Below, one piece after another: positions 35,101 to 48,758 of a DNA stretch of 64,000 nt. Location: NCBI GenBank assembly GCA_003290165.1, contig QNQO01000548.1, forward strand, positions 496,001 to 560,000, written 5' to 3'. The notes below the pieces were generated by a model. It was not told the DNA's origin and did no database searches. It saw only the letters and a list, made by a program, of their open reading frames with translations. This DNA comes from Berberis thunbergii. Lineage: Eukaryota; Streptophyta; Magnoliopsida; Ranunculales; Berberidaceae. The number at the start of each line of letters is the position of its first letter. The first letter of the stretch is position 1. A program made the translations under genes and the position numbers.

Positions 35101-38100
35101 TTTTTGTTTGGGGCCAACATTTTTCATTTGTCATCATTAAGGAATGAACAAATTTAAATGTCAAACTAAGTCCATTTAGTCATTCAAATCCTCGTATTCT
35201 GCGATTTCACCCAAATTGGCCTCCACTTTAGCCTACAACCCACAAATGAATTTTCCTTTTTTGTTAAGCACAACCGAACTTTTTGGTTGGGGCCAAATTA
35301 TTGCATTTGTCTTCATTAAGGAACGCACTTGGTTAAATGTCTAATGAAGCCAATTTAGTCATTCAAATCCTCGTATTCTTCGATTGCACCCAAATTGACC
35401 TTCAATTTTGCCTACAACGTACAAAAGAGTTTTCCTTTTTCGTTAAGCACAACCAAACATTTTGGTAGAGGCCAAAATGTTGCATTTGTCATTATTTAAG
35501 GAACCTAAGCAGTCAAAAGTCAAACAAAGTACATTTGGTCACCCAAATCCTGGTATTCTTAGATTACACCAAAATTGGCCTCCAATTGTGGCTACAACGT
35601 ACAAACGTGTTTTCCTTCTTCGTTAAGTGCGACCAAACATTTTGGTTGAGTGAAACATGTTTCATTTAAACTTCAAACAAATTCCATTTGGTCAGTCAAA
35701 TCCTCTTATTCTGCAATTGTACCAAAATAGGCCTCCAATTAAGCCTACAATGTACAAAAGAGTTTTTCTTTTTCGTTAATCACAACCAAACTTTTTTGTT
35801 GAAACCAAAAGGTAGAATTTGTCATTATTAAGGTACCCACATTGTTAGAAGTCAAACAAAATCCATTTGGTAACTCAAATCTTCGTATTCTTCAATTGCA
35901 CCCAAATTGGCCTCGAATTTAGCTTACAACGTACAAACGAGTTTTCCTTCTTCGTGAACCACAACCAAACTTGTTTGCTTTGGTTAAAATGTTGCATCTT
36001 AAATTAATCATACCCACATGGTTAGAAGTCAAATGAAGTCCATTTGGTCACTCAAATTCTCGTATTCTCCGTTTGCACCCAAATTGGCTTTCAATTTATC
36101 CTACAACGTTCAAACGAGTTTTCCTTTTTCGTTAAGCACAATCCAAATTTTTGGTAGAGGCCAAAATTTTGCATTTGTCATTATTAAGGTACCCACCCAG
36201 TTTGAAGTCAAACAAAGTCTATTTAATGACTCAAATCCTCGATTTCTGCGATTGCACCCAAATTTGCCTCCAATTTATTCCACTACGTACAAACGAGTTT
36301 TCCTTCTAGTTAAGCACAACCAAACTTTTTGGTTCATGCCAATATGTTGCATTTGTGATTATTGAAGTACCCACGTGTTTAGAAGTCCAACAAAGTCCAT
36401 TTGGTCACTACAATGCTCGTATTCTCGGATTGCACCCAAATATGCCTCAAGTTGAGCCTACAATGTACAAACGAGTTTTTTCTTCTTTGTTCAGCACAAC
36501 CAAACTTGTTTGATGTGGCCAAAATGTTGAATTTGAAATTACTTCTACCCACACGGTTAGAAGTTAAACAAAATCCATTTGGTCACTCAAATCCTCGTAT
36601 TCTCCAATTGCACCCAAATTTGCCTGCAATTTAGCCTACAACGTTCAAACGAGTTTTCCTTTTTTTTTAAGCACAACCAAACTTTTTGGATGATGCCAAC
36701 ATGTTGAATTTGTCATTATTAAGATACCCACATATTTAAAAATCAAACGAAGTCCATTTGGTCACTCAATTCTTCATATTCGGCGATTGCACCCAAATTG
36801 GCCTCCAATTTAGCCTACAATGTACAAACCAATTTCTCTTTTTTGTTAAGCACGACCAAAATTTTTGGTTGAGGCGAACATGTTGCATTTTTCATTATTA
36901 AGGTACCCATGCGGTTAAATGTCAAACGAAGTCCATTTGGTCACTCAAATCCACGTATTCTACGTTTGCATCCAAATTGGCTTCCAACTTAGGCTACAAC
37001 GTAAAAATGAGTTTTCCTTCTCGTTAAGCAAAACCAAACTATTTGGTTGAGGCCAAAATGTTGCATTTGTCATTATTAAATTACCCAAACCATTATAAGT
37101 CAAACAAATTCCATTTGGTCACTCAAATCATCGTATTCTCATATTGCACTCAAATTGGCCTCCAATTGGGCCTACAACATACAAACGAGTTTTCTTTTTT
37201 CCTTAAGCACAACCAAACTTGTTTATATGGCGAAAAATGTTGGATTTTTAATTACTAAGGTACCCATGTGGTTAGAAGTCAAAATGAAATCGATTTGCAC
37301 CCAAATTGGCCTTCATTGGAGCCTACAACTGACAAACGAGTTTTCCTTATTCATTAAACAAATCCAAACTTTTTAGTTGTGGCCAAAATGTTTTATTTTT
37401 CATTATTAAGGAACCCACGCGGTTAAACATCAAACGGTGTCTATTTGGTTACACAAAACCTCATATTTTCCGATTGCACCCTAATTTGCCTCCAATTTTA
37501 TCCTACAACGTACAAACAAGTTTTCCTTCTTGTGAAGCACAACCAAATTTTTTGATTGAGGCCAACATGTTGAATTTTTCATTATGAAAATACCCACATG
37601 GTTAAACGTCAAACGAAGTCCATTTGGTCACTCAAATCCTCGTATTCTGTGATTGCACTCAAATTGGCCTCCAATTTAGCCTACAACATACAAACGAGTT
37701 TTCATTTTTCGTTAAGCGTAACCAAACTTTTTGGTTGAGGCCAAAATTTTGCATTTGTTATTATTAAGATACCTATGCAGTTAGAAGTCTAACATAGTCC
37801 ATTTGGTCACTCAAATCCTTGTATTCTTGGATTGCCTCCAATTGAGCCTAGAACATACAAACGAGTTTTCCTTTTTTCGTTAAGCACAACCAAACTTTTT
37901 TGATTTGTCAAAAATGTTGCATATTTAATTATTCCTACCCAATAATTTAGAAGTCAAACAAAATCCATTTGGTCGCTCAAATTCTCGTATTCTCCGTTTG
38001 CACCCAAATTGGCTTTCAATTTATCCTACAACGTTCAAACGTGTTTTCCTTTCTCATTAAGCACAACCAAATTTTTTGTTTGAGGCCAACTTGTTGCATT

Positions 38101-40187
38101 TTTCATTATTAAGGTAGAGACATGGCTAAACATCAAACAAAGTCCATTTGGTCACTCAAATCTTCGTATTCTGCGATTGCACCAAAATTTGCCTCCAATT
38201 TAGGCTACAACGTGCGAACAAGATTTCCTTCTTCATTATGCAATCCAAACTTTTTGGTTGACGCCAAAATTTTGCATTTTCCATTATTAAGGAACCTACT
38301 CGGTTAAACGTCAAACGAAGTTCAGTTGGTCAATCAAATCCTCATATTCTACGATTGCACTAAAATTGGCCTCCAATTTAGCTCACAACGTACAAACCAT
38401 TTTTCCTTTTTCGTTAAGCACAACAAAATTTTTTTGTTGAGGCCAAAATGTTGTGTTTCTCATTATTTAGGTACCTACGCGATTTCAAGTCAAACAAAGT
38501 CCATTTGGTCACTCAAATCCTTGTATTCTTGGATTGCACCCAAATTGGCCTCTAATTGAGCCTACAACGTACAATCGAGTTTTCCTTCTTCTTGAAACAC
38601 AACCAAACTTGTTTGCTCTGGTTAAAATATTGCAACTTAAATTAATCCTACCCACACGGTTAGAAGTCAGATGAAGTCCATTTGGTCACTCAAATCCTCG
38701 TATTCTCCGTTTGCACCAAAATTGGCTTTCAATTTATCCTACAACGTTCAAACGAGTTTTCCTTTTTCGTTAAGCACAACCAAAATTTTTGGTTGAGGCA
38801 AAAATTTCACATTTATCAATATTAAGGTATTCACACAAGAAGATGTCAAACGAAATTCAATTAGTGATTCAAATCCTCAATTTTTGCGATTGCACCCAAA
38901 TTTGCCTGCAATTTAGCCTACAACGTTCAAACGAGTTTTCCTTTTTATTTAAGTCGATACAAACTTTTTGGATGAGGCCAACATGTTTCATTTTTCATTA
39001 TTAAGATACCCACATATTTAAACGTCAAACGAAGTCCATTTGGTCTCTCAAATCCTCGTATTCTTCGATTGTACTCAAATTGGCTTCCAATTGAGCCTAC
39101 AACGTTCAAACAAGTTTTCTTTTTTTGTTAAGTACAACTAAACTTTGGTGTTGTACTTCAAACATAGCCAAATGTTTAAACTTCAAACGAAGTCCATTTG
39201 GTCACTTGCTTCTTCGTATTCTGTGATTGCACAAAAATTGGCCTCCAATTTAGGCTACAACATACAAAGGAGTTTTCATTTTTCGTTAAGCACAACAAAA
39301 CTTTTTGGTTGAGGCAAAAATGTTGCATTTTTCATTATTAAGGTACTTACGAGGCTAGAAGTCAAACAAAGTTCATTTGTTTAAACAAATCCTCGTATTC
39401 GCTGATTGCACCTAAATTGGCCTCCAATTAAGCCTACAACGTACAAACGAGTTTTCCTTCTTCGTTAAGCACAACCAAACTTATTTTCTGTGGCCGAAAT
39501 GTTGCATTTTTCATGATTAAGGTACCTACATAATGAGAAGTCAAACGAAATCCATTTGGTCGCTAAAATCCTCATATTCTCCGTTTGCACCCAAATTGGC
39601 CTCCAAATTAGCCCACAATGTTCAAACGAGTTTTCCTTTTTAATTAAGCACAACCAAACTTTTTGGTTGTGGCCAACAAGTTGCATTTGTCATTATTAAG
39701 GTAACCACACAGACAAACATCAAACAAAGTCTATTTGGTAAGTCAAATCCTCATATTTTGCACCCAAATTGGCCTCCAATTGAGCCTACAACGTAAAAAC
39801 GAGTTGTCTATCTTCCTTAAGCTCAACCAAACTTGTTTCGGTGGCAAAAATGTTGCATTTTAAATTACTCCTAACCATGTGGTTAGAAGTCAAACGAAAT
39901 CCATTTGGTCACTCAAATCCTCGTATTCTCGGATTGCACCCAAATTGGCCTCAAATTTAACCTACAACATCAAACAAATTTTCCTTCTTTGTTAAGCAAA
40001 ACCAAACTTTTTGGTTGTGGCCAACATGTTGCATTGTCACTATTAGGGTATCCACGTGGTTAAACATCAAACAAAGTCCATTTGGTCACTCAAATCCTCG
40101 TATTCTGCGATTACACCCAAATTGGCTTCCAATTTAGCCCACCACGTATAAACTTGTTTTCCTTATTCATTAAGCCCAACCAAACTT
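32151..40187. repeat. Satellite array, subfamily B (block 2)
   Basis: B-type monomers resume at GTTACCCACC after element 1. Frequent variants are CCAATTTAGCCTACAACG, TATTCTGCGATTGC, GGTTAAACGTCAAAC, and units in which TTGTTTGCTGTGGCCAAAAT is followed by TAAATTA(C/A)T instead of TCATTATTAAGG. Marked units recur in the same order several times (see findings). Short ~104-bp units of the A type are essentially absent. Open frames here are satellite translations. Confidence 0.93.
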
Positions 40188-40381
40188 GCCAAAGGGGCTG
40201 TGGTCGATTGGTTAAGGCGCTGTGGACTTGTTCCACAGATCCTTGCTTCGAGACCCACTGGAGGCATCTTTATTTCGGGGTGGTGTTTGACCCGTAGGTC
40301 ACATCTCGGGACTAGGTTACGGATCCTAGCTATAAAACCGGCTTGCCTTTCAAAAAAAAAAAAAAAAGCCCAACCAAACTT
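40172..40381 (+). mobile_element. tRNA-derived SINE with poly(A) tail and target duplications
   Basis: The SINE body is 40188-40365 (~178 bp), flanked by AAGCCCAACCAAACTT at 40172-40187 and 40366-40381. The head is tRNA-like: TGGTCGATTGGTTAAGG (40201-40217) fits an RNA polymerase III A box and GCTTCGAGACC (40245-40255) fits a B box, at normal tRNA spacing. A tRNA-unrelated body follows, then an A-run of about 16 bases. It encodes no protein, so retroposition would need a LINE reverse transcriptase in trans. The identical 16-bp duplications and preserved A tail suggest a relatively recent insertion. The ~78-codon open frames across it on both strands are spurious. Confidence 0.88.
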
Positions 40382-43300
40382 TTTGGTTGAGGCACACATG
40401 TTGAATTTGTCATTATTAATGTACCCATGTGGTTAAACATCAAACGAAGTCCATTTGGTGACTCAAATCCTCGTATTCTGCGAATGCACAAAAATTGGCA
40501 GCCTCTAATTTAGGCTACAACGTACAAACGAGTTTTCCTTCTCGTTAAGCTCAACCAAGCATTTTGGTTTAGGCGAAAATGTCGAATTTTTCATTTTTAA
40601 AGTACCCAAGTTGTTAAAGGTCAAACGAATTCCTCAAATCCTCATATTCTGCGATTGCACCCAAATTGGCCTACAATTTAGCCTAGAACGTACAAACAAG
40701 TTTTTCTTTATCGTTAAACACAATTAAACTTTTAAGTTGAGGCTCACATGTTGAATTTGTCATTATTAAGGTACCCACGCGGTTAAACGTCAAAAGAAAT
40801 CCATTTAGTCATTAAAATCCCTTTATTCTCACATTGCACCCAAATTGGCCTCCAATTGAGCCTACAACGTACAAACGAGTTTTCCTTCTTCTTTAAGCAC
40901 AACCAAACTTGTTTGCTGTGGATATAATGTTGCATTTGAAATTACTCCAACCCACACTGTTAGAAGTTAAATGAAATCCATTTGGTCACTCAAATCATCG
41001 TATTCTTCGGTTGCACCCAAATTGGCCAGCAATTTAGCATACAACGTTCAAACGAGATTTCCTTTTTCTTTAAGCACAACCAAACTTTTTGGATGAGACC
41101 AACATATTTATTTTGTCATTATTAACATACCCACATAGTTAAACAAAAACAACGTCCATTTGGTCACTTAAATCCTCATATTCTGCGATTGCACCGAAAT
41201 TAGCCTTCAATTTAGCCTACAACGTACAAACCAATTTTCGTTTTTTGTTAAGCACAACCAAAATTTTTGGTTGAGGCGAACATGTTACATTTTCCATTAT
41301 TAAGGTACCCACGCGGTTAAATGTCAAACGAAGTCCATTTGGTCACTCAAATCCTCGTATTCTGCGATTGCACCCAAATTGGCCTACAATTTAGGCTACA
41401 ATGTAAAAATCAATTTTCCTTCTCGTTAAGCAAAACCAAACTTTTTTGTTGAGGCCAAAATGTTGAATTTGTCATTATTAAATTACCCAAGCCATTAGAA
41501 CTCAAACAAAGGCCATTTGGTCACTCAAATCCTCGTATTCTCGGATTGCACCCAAATTGGCCTCCAATTTAGCCTACAGCGTACAAACCAATTTTCCTAC
41601 TTTGTGAAGCACAACCAAAATTTTTGGTTGAGGTCAACATGTTACATTTGTCACTATTAAGGAATCCACATGGTTAAACATCAAACAAAATCCATTTGGT
41701 CATTCAAATCCTCGTATTCTATGATTACACCTAAATTGGCTTCCAATTTTGCCTACCACGTATAAACATGTTTTCCTTTTTCGTTAAGCACGACCAAAAT
41801 TTTTTTTGGGGGCCAACTTGTTGCATTAGTCATTATTAAGGTATAGACACGGCTAAACATCAAACAAAGTCCATTTGGTCACTCAAATCCTCGTATTCTG
41901 CGATTGCACCAAAATTTGCCTCAAGATTTCCTTCTTCGTTATGCAATCCAAACTTTTTGGTTGACGCAAAAATTTTGCATTTTCCATTATTAAGGAGCCT
42001 ACTTGATTAAACATCAAACGAAGTGCATTTGGTCAATCAAATCCTCGTATTCTGCGATTGTACTAAAATTGGCCTCCAATTTAGCTCACAACGTACAAAC
42101 CATTTTTCCTTTTTCGTTAAGCACAACAAAAATTTTTTGTTGTGGCAAAAATGTTGCGGTTCTCATTACTAAGGTACCTACGCGGTTTCAAGTCAAACCA
42201 AGTCCATTTGGTCACTCAAATCCTTGTATTCTCGGATTGCACCCAAATTGGCCTCCAATTGAGCTTACAACGTACAATCGAGTTTTCCTTCTTTGTTAAA
42301 CACGACCAAACTTCTTTGCTCTTGTTAAAATGTTTCATCTTAAATTAATCCTACCCACATGGTTAGAAGTCAAATGAAGTCTATTTCGTCACTCAAATCC
42401 TCGAATTCTTCGTTTGCACAAAAATTGGCTTTCAATTTATCCTACAGCGTTCAAACGAGTTTTCCTTTTTTGTTAAGCACAACCAAAATTTTTGGTTGTT
42501 GCAAAAATTTTGCATTTTTCATTATTAAGGTACCCACCCAGTTAGAAGTCAAACAAAGTCTATTTGGTGACTCAAATCCTCGATTTCTGTGATTGCACCC
42601 AAATTTACCTCCAATTTTTTCTACTACGTACAAGCGAGTTTTCCTTCTAGTTAAACACAACCAAACTTTTTGGTTCATGCCAATATGTTGCATTTATGAT
42701 TATTGAAGTACCCACGCGTTTAGAAGTCTAACAAAGTCCATTTGATCACTACAATGCTCGTAGTCTCGGATTGCACCCAAATTGGCCTGAAGTTCAGCCT
42801 ACAATGTACAAACGAGTTTTTTTTCATTTTCGTTCAGCACAACCAAACTTGTTTGCTGTGGCCAAAATGTTGCATTTGAAATTACTCCTACTCACATGGT
42901 TAGAAGTTAAACGAAATCCATTTGGTCACTCAAATCCTCATATTCTCCGATTGTACCCAAATTGGTTTGCAATTTAGCCTACAATGTTCACACGAGTTTT
43001 CCTTTTTCTTTAAGGAAAACCAAACTTTTTTTATGAGGCCAACATGTTGCATTTGTCATTATTAAGATATCCACATATTTAAATATCAAACAAAGTCCAT
43101 TTAGTCACTCAAATCCTCGTATTCTGCGATTACACCCAAATTGGCTTCCAATTTTGCCTACCACGTATAAACATGTTTTCATTTTTTGTAAAGCACGATC
43201 AAAATTTTTGGTTGAGGCCCACATGTTGCATTTGTCATTATTAAGGTACCCACTTGGTTAAATGTCAAACGAAGTCCATTACTCACTGAAATCCTCATAT

Positions 43301-45564
43301 TTTGCGATGGCACCAAAATTGGCCGCCAATTGAGCCTAGAACGTACAAACGAGTTTTCCTTTTTCGTTACGCACAACCAAACTTGTTTGCTCTGTCAAAA
43401 ATGTTGCATATTTAATTATTCCTACCCAAACGGTTAGAAGTCAAACAAAATCCATTTGGTCACTAAAATTCTCGTATTCTCCATTTGCACCCAAATTGGC
43501 TTTCAATTTATCCTACAATGTTCAAACGTGTTTTCCTTTTTCATTAAGCACAACCAAACTTTTTGTTTGAGGCCAACTTGGTGCATTTGTCATTATTAAG
43601 GTACAGACACGGCTAAACATCAAACAAAGTCCATTTGGTCACTCAAATCCTCGTATTCTATGATTGCACCAAAATTTGCCTCCAATTTAGACTACAACGT
43701 ACAAACAAGATTTCTTTCTTCGTTATGCAATCCAAACTTTTTGGTTAACGCAAAAAATTTTCATTTGCCATTATTAAGGAACCTACTCGGTTAAACGTCA
43801 AACGAAGTTCATTTGGTCAATCAAATTCTCATATTCTGCGATTGTACTAAAATTGGCTGCCAATTTAGCTCACAACGTACAAACCATTTTTCCTTTTTCG
43901 TTAAGCACAAAAAAAAAATTTTGTTGTGGCCAAAATGTTGCATTTCTCATTATTAAGGTACCTATGCAGTTTCAAGTCTAACAAAGTCCATTTGGTCACT
44001 CAAATCCTTGTATTCTTGGATTGTACCCAAATTGGCCTCCAATTGAGCCTACAACGTACAATCGAGTTTTCCTTCTTCGTGAAACACAACCAAACTTGTT
44101 TGCTCTGGTTAAAATGTTGCATCTTAAATTAATCCTACCCACATGGTTAGAAGTCAAATGAAGTCCATTTTGTCACTCAAATCTTCGTATTCTCTGTTTG
44201 CACTAACATTGGCTTTCAATTTATCCTACAACATTCAAACGAGTTATCCTTTTTCCTTAAGCACAACCAAAATTTTGCATTTGTCATTATTAAGGTACCC
44301 ACCCAGTTAGAAGTCAAACAAAGTCTATTTGGTGACTCAAATCCTCGATTTCTGCGATTGCACCCAAATTTGCCTCCAATTTATTCCACTACGTACAAAT
44401 GGGTTTTTCTTTTATTAAGTACAACCAAACATTTTGGTTCATGCCAATAAGTTTCATTTGTGATTATTCAAGTACCCACGCGTTTAGAAGTCCAACAAAG
44501 TCCATTTGGTCACTACAATACTCGTATTCTCGGATTACACACAAATTGGCCTCAAGTTGAGCCTACAATGTACAAACGAGTTTTTTCTTCTTCATTCAGC
44601 ACAACCAACATGGTTAGAAGTTAAACAAAATCCATTTGGTCACTCAAATCCTCTTATTCTCCGATTGCACCCAAATTGGTTTGCAATTTAGCCTAGAACG
44701 TACAAACCAATTTCCCTTTTTTGTTAAGCACAACCAAAATTTTTGGTTGACGCGACCATGTTGCATTTTTCATTATTAAGGTACCCATTCTGTTAAATGT
44801 CAAACGAAGTCCATTTGGTCACTCAAATCCTCGTATTCTACGATTGCATCCAAATTGGCCTCCAATTTAGGCTACAACGTAAAAATGAGTTTTCCTTCTC
44901 ATTAAGCAAAACCAAACTTTTTGGTTGAGGCCAAAATGTTGCATTTGTCATTATTAAATTACCCAAACCGTTATAAGTCAAACAAATGCCATTTGGTCAC
45001 TCAAATCATCGTATCCTCAGATTGCACTCAAATTGGCCTCCAATTGAGCCTATAACGTACAAACGAATTTTCCTTTTTCGTTAAGCACAACCAAACTTGT
45101 TTTCTACGGCGAAAATTTTGGATTTTTAATTACTAAGGTACCCACGTGGTTAGAAGTCAAATGAAATCGATTTGGTCCTCAAATCCTCGTATTCTGCAAT
45201 TGCACCCAAATTGGCCTTCATTTGAGCCTACAACTTACAAAATAGTTTTTTCTTATTCATTAAACAAATCCAAACTTTTTGGTTGAGGCCAAAATGTTTT
45301 ATTTGTCATTATTAAGGAACCCACGCGGTTAAACTTCAAACGATGTCTATTTGGTCACACAAAACCCCGTATTCTCCGATTGCACCCCAATTGGCCTCCA
45401 ATTTATCCTACAACGTACAAACGAGTTTTACTTCTTGTGAAGCACAACCAAATTTTTAGGTTGGGGCCAACATGTTTAATTTGTCATTCTGCGATTGCAC
45501 TCAAATTGGCCTCCAATTTAGCCTACAATGTACAAACGAGTTTTCATTTTTCGTTAAGCGCAAC
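40366..45564. repeat. Satellite array, subfamily B (block 3)
   Basis: Array between the SINE and element 2. It contains a large-scale duplication: the segment marked GTATAGACACGGCTAAACAT at 41841 and the CCCACCCAGTTAGAAGTC unit at about 42534 both recur ~1760 bp later (43601 and about 44298). Near 45486 a unit is fused out of phase (TTTGTCATT joined to CTGCGATTGC), showing an internal deletion. Confidence 0.93.
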
Positions 45565-47401
45565 TGATGCGAGTTTAACCGACCTAAATTAATAGGTTAA
45601 TTTAACCCACTTGTAATAATCGCAAGTGCACGGTGCCTAACTGGTAGACAACGGCAAGTACGGGTCGATCCCACTAGGAAGGTGGATTAAATTAAATTTA
45701 ATAATTTAATTAAACTAATTTGTAGGAAATGGGGTTACATCATTTTTAAAACTAAACTAAAAATAAATTAAAAATAAGAAAAATAAAATAAAATAAAAGA
45801 TAGATGAGATGGATTTTGTGGGCTTGGACTCACTAATGAGTTAGCAAAAACATTTAAATCTAAATTACTGAAAATTTAAACGAGAAGCTTTAGGGATGAG
45901 AATCCCTTGCTTACACCGAATATCTGATCGTTAAAATCCAATTCAAATTATATCATGTTTCTATCAAACATTAACAATTTATTTCAAGCAAATACGCTCT
46001 TACCAAGTATTTAGTGTCTTTTTAGGGCACACTTAATCAAAGTTTAAGCTTAATATTTTTAGCACATGCTTTGAATATTGATAAAGAGTAATTCTAACTA
46101 CCAAACATATCAAGTTTAAATTCTCGAACATGAAAGGTGATAGCAATTTATCAAAAATTCAGAAATAAATTGTAATTAACAATAAGCACACAATTCAATA
46201 AAATAAAACAAAATGAATTATGCAACCCCTTTGGTTTGTCGCAAACTCGATGTGGTGGTACTCAACAGACCAGCAGGTGGTCTGAACACAAATCCGAAGG
46301 AAGCGTCCGAAACGCTCAGTGGCGGTACTCAACAGATCTGGGGGTGTGAATAGCCAAAATCAATTTTGACTCATTCTTCCGCCAGACGCACAGTCGTGCT
46401 CCGCCTTCGTCTCCCACGAGCAGCGCCGTTCACGGTGCTGCATTTTCGCTCCTCGTCCTCCAAATGTCTCCAGAACCTACAAAGGAAGAGGGAAGGTGAG
46501 GAAACAGAGAGAAAACTCAAAAACAGATAGAGAAATCGGAAGGAGGCTCCCTTGTTTTCGCTGTCGCGGTGGTTGTACGCCACGGACGAGCTGCTCTGTG
46601 ATGGTGGCCGTGAAAGATGGAGACAGGAAGGAGGTTTAGACTAAGAGAGGGCAGTGAAGGCGGTTTGAGAGGTGTTGGCTCTGTGGCGAGGCAGAACAGA
46701 GTCGCGGTGATGGCGGCTCTGTTTCGCGGTGGTTGTGGTGGCTCGCGGATGTGTTCTGTCGCGAAACAGGGTGATGGTGGTTGATGGCGGATGGAGGTTG
46801 ATGGATGATGGATAGGAAGAGGGACAGGGACGGTGATGGAGGTGGCTCTGACGCGAAACAGGGTTGTCACATCACTATTTCGTGGTGGTGGCGGTGACTG
46901 TGGAGGATCTCGGTGGTGGCTGATGGCGGATGGAGGTGATTGCTGATGCGGATGGAGGTGATTGCTGAGTGAGTGAGAGATGGATGAGTGGTGAAGGTGA
47001 TGAGAATCACTTTGAGAGAAAAAGGGTTTAATTTTATGCAATTCTTCTTTTGCCTTCTCTTCCTCCCCCGTTTTTCACCATATTCTCTTGTATTTTATAG
47101 AGAATGATTAAAGTGAATAGGGATGAGATAAAGGGAAGATTCATCAAGGTATAAATGAGAGAATATTCTTTAGGGGTAGGATTGGGTTTAGGTTATGGGC
47201 TTGGTTAAGGGTTTAGGTATGTGACCATCTGCTTTGTACCACTGCTAAAATCGACCAATTGTCGCCTTAATACAATTTCATCGTTCATGCTCAAATTCCT
47301 ACAAAGATATGAAAATGAAATAATTACCATAAAATATAATAATCGAAACACTAACATGTATAAATTAAGGGATATATTATGTAATAATTATGTGAATATC
47401 A
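45565..47401 (-). repeat. 3' LTR of element 2 (1837 bp)
   Basis: On the plus strand it runs from TGATGCGAGTTTAACC to TGTGAATATCA and is colinear with 51557-53436. The GA/GGTGG-rich centre (46380-46990) gives a Pro/Ser-rich open frame on the minus strand (46517-47041). That frame is not conserved in length in the partner LTR, so it is not a gene. Confidence 0.92.
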
Positions 47402-47415
47402 AATACCCCCAAACC
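47402..47415 (-). other. Polypurine tract of element 2
   Basis: On the minus strand the sequence is GGTTTGGGGGTATT abutting the 3' LTR, identical to the tract of element 1. Confidence 0.75.
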
Positions 47416-48758
47416 TATATTTTGCTAGTCCTCGAGCAAAACAATAAAAATAAAATTCTAACTCACTTTCACAGGAATCATCGGTTGCACTTACCTTAAA
47501 CGTGCAACAAGGTTTTGAACCCCTAGATTACCTCTAGTGGACGAGTTATAGTATCGTGAGGGTTTCCAGAAATGTTACCCACAAACATTACTGACTCACC
47601 AAAACTTAGTCAAACAGTGTTCCTTTTAAAACTTCAAGAAATGCAGGAAACCAACAATGTCATTTTAGTGTATCAACAAATCTCCAAATAATTTAATATT
47701 CTCCAAAGGTTAGAAAAAATTTCACAATCATCCTCAACTCAATGTGTGTGTGTGGATAACACTATCAACATAACTTTTCATTTCAGAGTAAAACAATGAC
47801 TAAATCTCCTGTAGAAAGTTTGTTTTGACTTCAAACCTCTCATGTCGCTCACAATAAAACACTCAGAGATTTGGTATTTCACTCAGTTTATATATGAGGA
47901 AAGAGTAAATAATGGAAAACAATCATCTCACATATAGTAATATGAAGAACGGATTTTTCAAGAATGGAATGAATATGATCTCATGGACAGGAATATCAAT
48001 TACTTTTGGGAATGTTGAATCAAACACCATAGGTCTTGGTTATTAAATCTCCACATCTGCAAAACCAACCTTTACCTAAGATCAACTAGGGCTTTGTTGG
48101 GTTGTAACGGGGCTTGGGTAATGGTTAATAAGGAATGTCAAAGGATTATAAGAAAAATTTCTAGGAATGTATACACCCATTAAACGAACAATTAGGGTTG
48201 TCAAGAATAAACCAATGTTGTGCACCATTAATTTTTTCTTCATTCTCACATCTTTATCCTCATTGAAGAATCATTTTTTTTTCTATTTTTATTTTCTTCA
48301 ACCTTTTTTTTTTCATAGAGGATTTATGAAATATCTCATATTTTGCTCTTTAATGCCCTTTGACCATTTTTGACAGAAAAGCATTTTTTTAAAGAACAAG
48401 AAAAGAAGAAAGCACTACGAAGAATTCACCGACTCATGAACCCTACCTCCAAACCTAATCCAAACATTGTCCTCAATGTTTAACAAAATAATTCTGACAA
48501 ATGAATGAAATAAGTACATGGAAGGAGGTTAGAACAGTATTACCGCGGTGAAGATTTTACCAATTTCCAAGAAGTCATCCATCAATGAGGCTCACAAACA
48601 TAAGAATCATGGAGTTTTAATTAGAAATCGATAAAATGCAGACTCAACACTAACAAAGAAAACTAAAAAAAAAAGCAAGTTGTAAGTCAAAAACTGTTAT
48701 GGAGCTAACGAGTATGAGTGAAACACAACTAAATAGAGTACTCAAAAATCAATTCAGA
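47416..48758 (-). other. 3' non-coding region of element 2
   Basis: AT-rich stretch between the coding remnant and the polypurine tract. It is broadly colinear with the 3' region of element 1: for example CTCGAGGAC(T)AGCAAAATAT next to the tract and AGATTTCATCG or similar further up. No gene is seen. Confidence 0.65.

Noticed and set aside
40188..40260. Possible functional tRNA gene
   Set aside because: A and B boxes are present, but the cloverleaf is imperfect, the B box is degenerate, and a poly(A) tail with target duplications shows it is a SINE head.
33250..45600. Repeated 60-115 codon frames in satellite B
   Set aside because: Same reason: repeat-derived, without start context, codon bias or domain.
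46517..47041. 174-codon Pro/His/Ser-rich frame
   Set aside because: Lies within the 3' LTR of element 2, is low complexity and is broken in the partner LTR.
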